In this document: positions 8,632 through 19,200 of the stretch, in pieces
Layout: each line of letters opens with the position of its first letter
Position numbering within the stretch: position 1 is the stretch's first letter
Assembly: GCA_026931725.1 (NCBI GenBank)
Contig: JAIXLE010000284.1
Location: forward strand, 1 to 45,635
DNA from: Bacteroidales bacterium
GTDB lineage: Bacteria; Planctomycetota; Planctomycetia; Gemmatales; Gemmataceae
Direction of reading: 5' to 3'
DNA: 45,635 bases
The notes under the pieces: model-generated
Databases searched by the model: none
The model's input: the letters and a program-made list of their open reading frames with translations, nothing else
Told to the model about the DNA's origin: nothing
Made by a program: the position numbers and the translations under genes

Positions 8632-9531
8632 TCAGACCGTTTCCGAGGCCCAGTCGCGCGGTTGCAGCCAGTATTCCGTGAGTGCGGCTTCCGGTGTACC
8701 GGGGGTGGGGTGCCAATCGTAGCGGTACTGCACCACGGGGGGCAGGCTCATCAGGATGCTTTCCGTGCGGCCGCTGGTTTTCAGGCCAAAGATCGTACCA
8801 CGGTCGTAAATGAGATTGAATTCGACGTAACGACCGCGGCGATATTCCTGAAATGCCCGCTGTTCTGGTGTCCAGGTGAGATTCTTCCGGCGTTCGACAA
8901 TGGGGATGTACGCTTCGAGGAACGAATCCGCGGCCGCTTGCACGAACGCGAAAGCGGCTTCCGAATCCCCATTGCCATCGAAGTAATCGAAGAAGATCCC
9001 TCCCACACCGCGGGCCTCGTTCCGATGGGGCAGGAAAAAGTATTCGTCGCAATCCTTCTTCATGGTCGGATAATGCACCATCGGCGCATGGGCATCACAA
9101 ACCCGTTTCCAGGTTTGATGGAAGTGAATGACATCTTCGCGGAACGGGTAGTACGGCGTGAGGTCCGCGCCGCCGCCGAACCAGGCTTTGGAACCGTGTG
9201 TCAGGAAGCGGAAGTTGCCGTGAACCGTGGGCACGAACGGGCTACGGGGGTGGATCACCCAACTGACCCCCGTCGCGGTGAAATGCAAGCCATCACCGGG
9301 AATCTGTTTGGAGAATTCCAGCGAAAACTCTCCGTGAACCTCGGAGAAATTGACTCCGCCTTTCTCGAACACGGTGGCATCTTGAATCACGCGGGAACGA
9401 CCACCGCCACCGCCGGGCCGTTCCCAGGTATCCTCGTGAAACGCGCCACCGCCATCAACCGCCGCGAGTCCGGCACAGAGGCGATCTTGTAAGCCCTTCA
9501 AGTACTCGACAGCGTGGGCATGATGCGGCAT
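8632..9531 (-). CDS. hemF: Oxygen-dependent coproporphyrinogen III oxidase
   Basis: 299 residues, the normal length. HemF converts coproporphyrinogen III to protoporphyrinogen IX with O2, a late step of haem synthesis, in the cytoplasm. The family blocks are easy to see: GGGGRSRVIQDATVFEKGGV followed by NFSEVHGE; HFTATGVSWVIHPRSPFVPT; WFGGGADLTPYYPF; FFDYFDG; and near the end YDRGTIFGLKTSGRTESILM. The ATG at 9531 is 68 bp from the SDR gene upstream, so the two may be transcribed together. A haem supply suits the several c-type cytochromes encoded nearby (437-3883 and 37540-38007). Confidence 0.97.
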   Translation of the reverse strand: MPHHAHAVEYLKGLQDRLCAGLAAVDGGGAFHEDTWERPGGGGGRSRVIQDATVFEKGGVNFSEVHGEFSLEFSKQIPGDGLHFTATGVSWVIHPRSPFVPTVHGNFRFLTHGSKAWFGGGADLTPYYPFREDVIHFHQTWKRVCDAHAPMVHYPTMKKDCDEYFFLPHRNEARGVGGIFFDYFDGNGDSEAAFAFVQAAADSFLEAYIPIVERRKNLTWTPEQRAFQEYRRGRYVEFNLIYDRGTIFGLKTSGRTESILMSLPPVVQYRYDWHPTPGTPEAALTEYWLQPRDWASETV

Positions 9532-9599
9532 GGGAAAACTCTCAATAATATGCGGCTCAATTCACCGTAGAGTGAGTTTACATGGATCGGTTCTCATCG

Positions 9600-10334
9600 T
9601 CACATGGTTCGTCCACCATCCACGACGACAACCTGACCCGTGGTCAAAGTGGTTCCGGTGGCGAGGAATAGGACGACATCCGCGACATCATCCGGGTCGG
9701 CGGCACGCTTTAGGGGGGCGAGTTCCAGATATTTTTCGATTTGGGCTTCTCGCCCGGCTAGCCACCGGGTCAGGATCGGCCCAGGGGCCACGGCGTTCAC
9801 CCGCACCTCGGGGCCGAATGCGCGGGCGAGGCTCTGTGTCAGGGTGTTCAACGCTCCTTTGCTGGCGCAATACGGGATCGAACTCCCGGACCCGGTCAAC
9901 CCGGCCACGCTGGAGACGCTCACGATATTTCCACGTCGGGCTTGCAGGTGGGGCATCGCGGCTCGACAGCAGTAGAATGTCCCTTTGAGGTTGACATTCA
10001 GAATATCGTCCCAAACGGCATCCGTGAGGGCATCGAGGTCGGTATGGTTGACGAAGTGTGTGGTGGCGGCGTTGTTCACGAGGACATCGAGTCCGCCGAA
10101 TGTCTCCACCGTGCGGGCGACCATGTCCCGTACCTGGGCATCATCGCCGATGTTGGCGCGGAGCAATAGTGCGGGGGCTCCTTCTGCCTCCACGAGTTGC
10201 ACGGTCTTTTCCGCTTCTTCTCGGGATTTTGAGTAATTCACGGTCACGGCATATCCGAGTTTGGCGAAGCGCACCGCGCAGGCCCGACCGACACCCGTAG
10301 CCGAACCCGTCACCAGAGCCACACGCTGAGACAT
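9600..10334 (-). CDS. Short-chain dehydrogenase/reductase (SDR)
   Basis: 244 residues from the ATG at 10334, chosen because AGGAG lies about 8 nt upstream and the NAD(P)-binding strand starts right after it (MSQRVALVTGSATGVGRACA). The frame stays open further upstream but that part reads as non-coding and contains the helicase terminator. Classical SDR features: TGxxxGxG (TGSATGVG), LVNNAATTHF, the catalytic Ser in VSVSSVAG and YCASK (Tyr-x-x-x-Lys), and the C-terminal GQVVVVDGG. The length and motifs match FabG-like reductases, but it is separated from the fatty-acid cluster and its substrate cannot be told. Downstream on the same strand is hemF. Confidence 0.9.
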   Translation of the reverse strand: MSQRVALVTGSATGVGRACAVRFAKLGYAVTVNYSKSREEAEKTVQLVEAEGAPALLLRANIGDDAQVRDMVARTVETFGGLDVLVNNAATTHFVNHTDLDALTDAVWDDILNVNLKGTFYCCRAAMPHLQARRGNIVSVSSVAGLTGSGSSIPYCASKGALNTLTQSLARAFGPEVRVNAVAPGPILTRWLAGREAQIEKYLELAPLKRAADPDDVADVVLFLATGTTLTTGQVVVVDGGRTM

Positions 10335-10363
10335 CCTGGAACTCCTACTCAGTGAAGCCACGC

Positions 10364-10388
10364 AAAAAGCCCAGGTGTTACCCTGGGC
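10364..10388 (-). terminator. Intrinsic terminator of the helicase unit
   Basis: Perfect 7-bp stem (GCCCAGG at 10369-10375 with CCTGGGC at 10382-10388), 6-nt loop, followed on the minus strand by TTTTT. It lies 124 bp beyond the helicase stop codon and 30 bp before the SDR start, so the ATPase/helicase pair is transcriptionally separate from the SDR and hemF genes. Confidence 0.8.
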
Positions 10389-10511
10389 GGAAACAGGCCG
10401 TGCGTCAAGCCTACAACAGTGGAACACATCCGTGATCGCATGTGGGAACGAGGAAATCCCACCCCAAGCGACGACGGAAGCGGTAGCCCGCACGGCCACG
10501 ATCGGTAGGGG

Positions 10512-13202
10512 TTATTCCTCGGCGGTGAGCGTATCGGAAAGGGAACGGGTGCCGGGGAGGAGGAGGCACGCCAGCGTCACTTCTGGCACCTGGAATGGCA
10601 GGTCCAGATCCGCTAGACGTGTGGTGAGCCAACCGCGTGCGTCTTCGGTTTTCGTGGCGGCTTCCGCCGGGTCTGTCAGTGCCCGTCCGCCAAAACGTCG
10701 CGGATCGCGGCCGCTGATGATCGTGTTCAAGCGGACCACCAATTCCCAATCGCGGACGAGAACAAATTCCGTAGCCTGGATGTCCACGGCCGCCGTCACC
10801 GCCCGTACCACGCCGCCTCCGCTCGTGACCCGGTCGGTGATGCGAAACACCGCCAGCGGGTGCGGGAGCCATTCGGCGGGTATCGCTCCGACGCTCGCTG
10901 TTTGCCCGCGGGCTTGTGCGATGGCTTGATCGACCAATTTGTGCCCCGCACCGAGTACCTTGTCTCCATTTTTCGCGGTTCGATCGAACACCATCTGTTC
11001 ATATTTTTTCAGAATACCCGGCTGCTTGGACCATTCTTCCGGGGTGAGAAATCCCAATCCATTGAAATCTGTTATCTTTCTTTTGTTGATTTGCAACATG
11101 AGACGGAAGAACGGCTCCAGTTCGGGCAAGTCGATGCGGGGTACGAGTTGCGAGGCACGCTGGAAGTCAAATCGCGTGACGTGCATCCCCAAGCTGCGGG
11201 CGGCCGTGAGGGCATCCTGACCGCCGAGTGTTGCTGTGCGACTATCGAACCATTGGTCGAATGCTTCTGGCTTCACTTCATTGGCTGTGGCGAAGAGTTC
11301 GCGGAACAGACTCGGAGAAGCCATGCCGAGGACCAGTTGCAGGACATCCTCCGGGTCGGCCATCACTTGTTGCAAAGCGGTGGTGATCCGTTCGATTTTG
11401 GTGTTCAGATGATTCCAGATACGGGCCTCGACTGTGTCCGGGTTCCGCACCGTGAATACCTCAACTCGGCGTGTCTGTCCGTAGCGGTTCAAACGCCCCA
11501 CCCGCTGATGGAGCCGCATCGGGTTCCACGGTAAATCGACGTGAATGAGGCTGAAGCAGTTGGCTTGAAGGTCGATCCCCTCACCCCCGGCCTCGGTGGA
11601 GACAAGGAACCGTACCTCTCCCGTAGTAAACCGTTCGGCGGCTCGTTCGCGGGACTCCGGCCAAGTCCGCGGGCCAGTTCCATCGTCCACCTCCTCCGCC
11701 CGTTCGTCACCGTTGATGAAGGTGGCGGAATCGGGGCCGAATTGCTGCAACAGCCGGGATAGTAGGAGCGATTGTGTCGCTTTGTACTCGGTAAAGAACA
11801 GCACCGATCGCCCTGCGAATGGGCCATCGACCAGTTCGAGAATCTTGTGGATTTTGGTTTCCTCGGTGACGGCATCCGCTGCCGCAAGTAATTCCTTCAG
11901 GCGTGGCAGCTCATCATCCATCAGCTTCAGCTGATGGGAGATGGCCACCTCACGCTCCTCCAGAGTGTTGATTTCGTCATCATTTCCGTCGGCTTCTTTG
12001 CGGTATTTATCTAATTGTTCATGAATCTTCTGGAGTTCATCACGTCCGACGATCGTTCGTCCTAACCGTCCAAGTATCGCTCGCCGGATAGCAGCTACCG
12101 AACTGGAAGCCAGCTTCTGCATCGCGATGAGTACGAGCATCACGGCTCGGCCTTGTTTCTGACCCAGTGAATTGGCATAGGTCTTCCCCGTGAGGATGAA
12201 CTCGCTCAACATGCGATAGAAAGCCGATTCGGCGGGAGAATAGGCGTAGGTTTCGGAATGGACCAACGGTTCGTGGAAGAGGCGGTTGCCCGCTAGGTCT
12301 GTGACTTGCTGCTTGTTGTTGCGGATCATGACCTGCGGCAGGTTTTCGAGCTGTTCTCGCAGCGAGCGGCGGGTATCGAACAGGTCGGGGCGGAGCAACT
12401 TCAACAGGGCGAGGAAGCCATGATCCTTGCCGCGATGCGGGGTGCCGGAGAAGAACACCATCGACCGGATGCGTTCGGCCTTGGACAACTTATCGACCAG
12501 AGTGTACCCCAAGGTTGGCCCGGCTTGTTCGTCCACATTCAAATGGTGGGCCTCATCCACGATGACCATATCCCAGGGGTCGGCTTCTTCCAGTCGCTGG
12601 TGTCGTCCGCGATTGTCGGCCCGGAGAGTCTGCACCGATGCCACGACTTGATTCTGCGTGTTCCAGAAATCGGCTCGGGGCGTGTCCGCTTCGGGTAAGT
12701 AGGCCGTGAGCCGAATGTCGAACATGGTTCGCAAGCGGAACTGCCACTGCTCCACGAGACTCGCTGGGCAGAGTACGAGCAATCGTCGGACTTCGCCAGA
12801 AGAGATCAGCGGCATCAGGATCAAGCCGGCTTCAATGGTCTTCCCCAGACCGACATCGTCGGCCACCAGCCAGCGAGCCGGGCGATCGCGGTTCACTTGA
12901 CGGCAGACCCACAGTTGGTGCGGCAGCAGAGCGATTCGTGAGCGGGAGAACACCCCCCAGGCATCGTTGACCGAGCGTATCGCATCGCCCAACGCACGGG
13001 CAATCACTTCCGCGGGGGGGTCAAGGTCCGGGTAGGACAGGGTGGTGGTGAACGAAGTGAGTGGCTTCAAGTCTTTTGCGAGGCACTCTTCCACTCCGTG
13101 TTCAAACCGAACGCCAACCGTTTCGTGGTCGTTGTATCGCACCTCGCCGATACCGAATTTGTCGTGTTTGACACGATCGCCACGATTCAAGGGAACGCTC
13201 AC
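10512..13202 (-). CDS. SNF2-type DEAH helicase/translocase (RapA/DrmD-like)
   Basis: 896 residues. The N-terminus (about 5-47) looks like a small KOW/Tudor-type barrel: GDRVKHDKFGIGEVRYND then VRFEHGVEECLAKDLKPL, similar to the tail domain of UvrD helicases. Then come SF2/SNF2 motifs: DDVGLGKTIEAGL (115-127, Walker A), VIVDEAHHLN (213-222), FFSGTPHRGKDHG, a charged coiled-coil insert (about 390-440), STEAGGEGIDLQAN (about 530) and HQRVGRLNRYGQTRRV (about 560). The last 300 residues are a family-specific extension. Such proteins move along duplex DNA or RNA polymerase without unwinding; RapA and the DISARM helicase DrmD are relatives. Start is a GTG at 13202, 48 bp after the giant ATPase gene, so the two form one unit ending at the terminator near 10370. 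No nuclease domain is visible. Confidence 0.85.
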   Translation of the reverse strand: MSVPLNRGDRVKHDKFGIGEVRYNDHETVGVRFEHGVEECLAKDLKPLTSFTTTLSYPDLDPPAEVIARALGDAIRSVNDAWGVFSRSRIALLPHQLWVCRQVNRDRPARWLVADDVGLGKTIEAGLILMPLISSGEVRRLLVLCPASLVEQWQFRLRTMFDIRLTAYLPEADTPRADFWNTQNQVVASVQTLRADNRGRHQRLEEADPWDMVIVDEAHHLNVDEQAGPTLGYTLVDKLSKAERIRSMVFFSGTPHRGKDHGFLALLKLLRPDLFDTRRSLREQLENLPQVMIRNNKQQVTDLAGNRLFHEPLVHSETYAYSPAESAFYRMLSEFILTGKTYANSLGQKQGRAVMLVLIAMQKLASSSVAAIRRAILGRLGRTIVGRDELQKIHEQLDKYRKEADGNDDEINTLEEREVAISHQLKLMDDELPRLKELLAAADAVTEETKIHKILELVDGPFAGRSVLFFTEYKATQSLLLSRLLQQFGPDSATFINGDERAEEVDDGTGPRTWPESRERAAERFTTGEVRFLVSTEAGGEGIDLQANCFSLIHVDLPWNPMRLHQRVGRLNRYGQTRRVEVFTVRNPDTVEARIWNHLNTKIERITTALQQVMADPEDVLQLVLGMASPSLFRELFATANEVKPEAFDQWFDSRTATLGGQDALTAARSLGMHVTRFDFQRASQLVPRIDLPELEPFFRLMLQINKRKITDFNGLGFLTPEEWSKQPGILKKYEQMVFDRTAKNGDKVLGAGHKLVDQAIAQARGQTASVGAIPAEWLPHPLAVFRITDRVTSGGGVVRAVTAAVDIQATEFVLVRDWELVVRLNTIISGRDPRRFGGRALTDPAEAATKTEDARGWLTTRLADLDLPFQVPEVTLACLLLPGTRSLSDTLTAEE

Positions 13203-13250
13203 GGGTTCATTCCAAAAATAATGAGAAAATCTGTTTCTTCAACCGTTAAT

Positions 13251-16200
13251 TTATCCAATGGAATCCCATGCGGGGTACATCAGCAATGGGATGTCGTAGT
13301 CACCGCCGAAAGTCGGGTCCACCGAATGATGCTCTGCGAGGAACTCGTAGATGGAGCGTGATCGCGTCTGCGGGTCGTCTGCGGGGTGGTCCTGCCAACC
13401 CAGTCGCGCAAGCCGATCGCGGAGCCGTTTCACGGGAGCGTAACAGTAGGGGTGAACATCGGCTCGCTCCACGATGCCCGAGATCACGAGTTCTCGGAGA
13501 ACGAAACAGGCACCGATGCCGAGGAACGGCAGCATCGGCGGTGCGTCAAGTCCGGTCCCCTGAAATTGCCGACTGGTCCGAATGGTGAACAGATCTGAGG
13601 ACGTAAATTGCCCCGAAAACTGGTTAATATCCAGAAAAGCATTGACATAATTGTCCAAGTGCCGAGCCAAGGTTTCGATGCTGATGAAGTGCCGCAGCCA
13701 GTGGAAATATTGGATATTGGCGTGGTTTCTGGGATCGTCCACATAACGCTGCACATCCGCTAGCCAGCGCCCCGATCCCGTTTCCGGGTCGGCGAGCATC
13801 TCGAACCAGCGGCGTTGCTCGCAGATCCCGATGAATCGACGATTTTGCTGGGGTTTCACGCGGCCGAGTGTTTGGAGCGATCCGGTAATGAGTAACTTGA
13901 GCCACGCCTTACGAACATCGGGATCATCCAGCGATCCATCGGCAGAGATGGCGGGGAGTTCCTTATTGGGGTAAATACTGTCGTAATAAGCATTCAATTG
14001 CCCATTCTGATTCTGCTCCCACCACTCGGCGATTCGATCCAAGATCCCACCGACACGGGATTGTGAAACGCAGTGATGCGACGGTTGCGGCAACCACGGG
14101 TTCGTTGGTGTAAACACGGTCCACAGTTGACTCTGTTCAAATGAAGTCAATCCGGCATCTTGCGATAATGTGCGGATATCGGATTCATTGATCCAACTCG
14201 GCCGCGAATCGGGATTTTCCGACCACATGGCTCGAATCCGTTGGCCGCTGTTTCCGCGGTTGAGGTAGATGAGGACGGCCTCTTTTCGATTCTTATCGCC
14301 CGTGTCCACGGCGGAGATCCACCCTTGCAGCGTCTCCACGCTGGTCCGTATCTCACCCCGACACGCCTGGAAGAACGCTATGGCTGTCTCCGTGTAGTCC
14401 TCGGCGAGAAGGCAACCACACGGGGCGAATCCGGCTTGCAGTCGTTCTTCATCCGCTACCTGATCGGATCCCCCGGCGACGACGAGTTGGCTCGGAGACT
14501 TCCATTCACCAGCAGCATTGCGGAACTGGGCGGTCTTCAACTCTTTCTGGACTTTTGCAATCTCCCCATCACGGTCGAACAGGTGGTTCAGTCGGCTTGG
14601 GGAAAGGACATGACCCAATCTCTCCGCACGCTTGGGGCCAACGAACGGCTCGCGCATCTCCTTCTGCACGGCCGTAACCCAGTTGATCTGTAACCAGTCC
14701 CGTTCGGGGAGCAAGTCGCCGACTGCTTTGGCAACGAGCGTTCCCTGCGGAAAGTCATTCTGAAAGGACTCCCACCCGGCCACCATGCGGAACACGTCCG
14801 TCTGCTGAGCCATGATGCCTGTCACGACCCCACGGACATCGGACAGCTTGGTCGGGTGGCTGTAACTTGGCACATCCAACCCGGTCGGGAGCGCTTTTTT
14901 CTCGGTGAACAGCCGGCATGCGGCTCCGTGTGGCCCCCACATCAGCCCGTTCCGTAACTCGTCACGCACGCCTTTGGTCTTCACGACATTCCAGAACGAC
15001 GACCAGAACGACGGCCATGTTGCATTCCATTTCGCATCGCTGGCCAGGGCGATGAGGGTGTCTCCCAGCATCTGGGCTAGTTTCTGAAGCACTTCTGTCG
15101 ACTGTGGATTTTTCCAGGCAACCTGGCTTCGCCCGATGTCGATGGGGAGTTCACGGGCATTCACCAAATATCCGAGCCTGTGTTCCTCGGTTGTGGGAGC
15201 GGTCACCCATACGCTCGGCAGATCGTCCGGCATCCGCACGAAACAACTCTTGTTCCATCCGAACAGCACATCGCCCAGTTCCCCGCATCGGATGACCAAC
15301 GCTTCCTGTGGGCCGGTGTCGGTGTCCCATGAGCCGATTTCCACCACTTGGCCGGGTGGGCCTGTGAATTGGGTTTCTCCTTTCCAATCGAATCGAACCG
15401 CGTTGATACGGACATTGCGAATCCGTCGGGCAAACACCGGCAGCAAGTGGGCCAAGTTGCGGAAGGGGGTGCATACTTCCTCTTCCTTCTCGGGGAGAAG
15501 GTCTAACGCAAACACCGTTGCGGAACTTTTGTTCTGGCCCAGTTGTTCGGCCTGACATCGGATCGGTTCAGCAGCCGTTGACTCAACCGATACGGGGAAC
15601 GTGCCGCCGTGAACAGTGAAAGCCAGCAACCCACTCACGACACGCGGTTGATCGCAGACCAGGAATACACTTTTGAAGCCCAGACCGAAACGGCCAGTGA
15701 CGGCCGATTCGCCTCCTTTGTCCGAATGGTGGAGGGCCAGCATTTTACTGAGATCGCGGTCCTGTCCAAGATTTTTGGTCACGGTGTGGTTGATGCGGCG
15801 ACCCGAATGAACAACCGTGAGGGTGCCCCCTTCGCACCGCACCCCGAATTGCGCGGATGGTGCGGATTGTGCGGATGCCTCGCCGTCGAGTTCGGAATAG
15901 GCATCGTCAGCATTCTGGAAGAGTTCAAACAAAACGGATCGCGGTTGGTATCCTGCCTCATGGAGTCGCGCCCGCAGATTGTCCAGGATTTGGTGGCAGA
16001 TCGGGTCCGATTTTTCAAACAACTCGCGGAGTTCGCGTTGGGCCTCACGGGCGAGCGTATCGGCGGACTCGCCGGGCAGTTCTCGCCCCTTGAGATTTTC
16101 TTCGTTCTCCTCTGCTCGCCGTCGTGAGGCATCCTGAAACCGGCGGAGAATCTCTTTCAACCCAACGATGGAGCCGAGAGTGCGCAGATAGTGCCCCGCC

Positions 16201-19200
16201 GCTTCCAGAATCTCGGCCTGAGCGATGCGGATATCTGCCAAACTTCCCCGAGCCAATTCCGTAAACACGGGTTCGGGCGAGGCATTCCGATCGCCATAGA
16301 CTTCCCAGAGGATAGATTTTGCCGTCTCTTCCAGCAGTTCCCGAAGTTCCTTCAGCCGTTCGGAGTCCGTCGCATGGCGGGTATCGACGACCCGGAGATG
16401 GATGTGGTGAATATCCAAGCCATCGTACGGAGTGCTGAATAATTTGACCTTATATCCTAACAATAAATGTTTGAATTGAGATTGTGTTCGAGCCGGAAAC
16501 TTTTGGCCGGTGAGACTAACTATCTGCATATTCTCCTTCACTTCAGTCACTTCTACCAGAAATCGTTGTCGTTTGAGTCGGGCGGCCCCGACACTCATTC
16601 CGGCTAGGGAGCGGATGAACTCCCGAGAGATTTTCTGGTCGCCCAGGCACTTCAAAACGAACTCATTGAAGAGATCATCACTGCCCAAAAGGGCGACGAA
16701 CGCTCCGACCCACTGAGCAAGTTGCGCATCGGCAGTCCGCCACGGTTCAAAGTATGTCTGCAATTTCGCAGCGGAGCGTGTAACCGCATCAGCCATGGTA
16801 CCTTCCACATCTTTGACTGTGGAAGATTCCTTCGGGTGAGTTGGGCATTCCTTGGGTTCTTGCTTTTTTGCGATCTCGTTGAGAATCTTAGCTTGACTGT
16901 GGTCGAGTGTGTCTGCCGGGTCGATACCCGCCGCGATGCACAATTTCGTTGCTTCGACCCAGTTACCGTTCTGGTTCAACAACCGTAATTGGGGAAGTTT
17001 CGCCCACGCCTCCCCAGGGTGGCTTGCGAACTGTTTGAGGTAGGAGTTGTGGACATGTTCGACATCCTGGCGATCCTGACCGCCGGACTGGGGGTGTTGC
17101 TCGCGGAGATAGGCGAGGATTTGTACCAGACGATCTGCCGCGGGGCGTGCGCCGAGGTTGGGGAGCAGGTGGCTTTGGCACTCCTCGGGTGCGTGGTCAT
17201 AGACCTTGGCGATCAACGGAGCCGCCGCCATGATTTTGGCAGGAGCTTTGCGAAATACCTGACACCAACGCGGCCAGTCGTCGATTTTTCCAACATGAAA
17301 TTGTGGGTTCTGTCCGAGCAGTCCACCGAGTTGGGACAGCATCGGTTTTCGATCGGGGAAGAGTCGCTTCAGGGCCGTGAGATCGTTGCGTTCTTGTATG
17401 GTGGTATCGAGAGCCGTAAACGGGATAAAGTGGCTGGCCGAGGATTGGCAGCCCTTCAGGGCTTTTTCGATTTCATCGTTAAATTTCTCATCATACAAAA
17501 CATGCTTTGGTGATACAGGTTTCCCTCTCTGAGTGGGAAGCCACGGCTCCTCGGTAAGCTTGTTCTTGGAATCTGCATCTAGAAAACCAGCCGGGTTGAG
17601 AGCATCTAACACAGTTTTCCAGTGCTGGGCAGGCCCGTGCTGAATAGCCAGTTTGACCACCATGCGATAGTTGAGGGTCTGAGGCCGTGCCTTCTTTTGG
17701 ATCACGGCTAATACCTCATCGGTATGGGGAATCACGATGGTCACCACAACCGCGAGGGTGCCGAGATCGACATTGTCTCGATCACGCCAGTAACAAGTGT
17801 CCGTCAGACAGTCTCGCCCGCCTCCTTCGCGGTCGTGCAACGGCAAACGGCGAATGAGCTCCCGAATGAGCTCCTGATGGTTTCCCAATGCTTTCAACAC
17901 GCGATCGCGTTCTTCGTCGTTCGAGAAGTTCAGGCTGGCCAGCGATGAATCTGAGACACCGCCCAAAATGCTGGCGACACCGTCTGGGTTGAGCGGCAGC
18001 AGTCCCAATTCCTCCCGCTGTGACGGGTTGAGATGGCGAATCAGATCGTTTTCCGGTAGCAGATGGTCGGCTTCGCGCCGTTCGGTCAACCCGAACCGTG
18101 CCAAGCGTTCCCATACGGCCTCCCCATCGGTCAGCAGATAGAGGTGATTCCCCGCAGGTAAATTACGGTTGCCGTGGAGCAAGTAGCGAACGGCCCGCCG
18201 TCGGCGAGTGAGGGTGGACTCATCCTCGGTCACGGCCATCAACCGTTGGAGGAGCGGCAAGCGGGCAGCCGCCGGTTTCTGGAGGTCGGGGAATACGGTG
18301 GTGAGGTAATCGAGGATTCCCGCGCTGTCACCACATCGAAGTGGCTTTTGTGAGAAGAGAATTTTGGCGGTGTCGCTATCCAAGACCGCGATCGGCGGTT
18401 GGACGGCTGCCGCCAAGTCACGCAGGTCATCGTTCAGCGGGCCACAAAACAAGCCGGGATGGTTTCGCAAACCGGACAACGACCAGAGTTCATACTCCCC
18501 GGATTTTTTATCCGCGTTGGCCCATTGTCCTTTCCACAACTTCAGATCCGCAGTGGCATCGCACACAGCAGCGGGTTCCTGGGCTGCGGCAATGACCTCA
18601 ATGGCCGGGTTGGTATTCCGACCGGGTGTCATCTTCTCCCGCAATAATCGCAAAATGGAGATGGCGTCATTGGTAGGAATGGTGCCGGTTCCTGTTGTAT
18701 CGAGGTTAAATTCGTCCGGCACAATCAAGACCGTTTTGGTGGCTCCACACACTTTTTGTCGTGTCTCATCGGGCCAATTGCCCCCGAGCTTGATGGATCG
18801 TCGCGTGGAAGCCGGGATCATCGCGATCAGTCGATTCAGTCCATCGCTGATTTGTGCGAATTCTTTCTTGCCGGCCACGCTGAAAATACGTCGGATCGTT
18901 TTCGTGAGAGCATTTTGCGCTTGGCACCCCAATGTTTGCTGACGCACGAACTGCGTGAAGTACGCAAAACCCCCTTCGAGTAGCGGTTTCACATCGTGGA
19001 CATCCAGGACGCGGGCCAGTAACTCGTCCGGCCACGGTTTCGGCTCCTGGGCGAGCAACCGCGGTGCATCTGCCGGGATCAGGGCGTAACTGTCGTCCCT
19101 GGCCAGATCAGCCAGAGCCGGTAGCACATGTTTTGGGGCACCGCTTTCAGAAGTGCTGGGGATTTCCAATATCTGCACGTTCGTCTGAATCACTTCCCAG

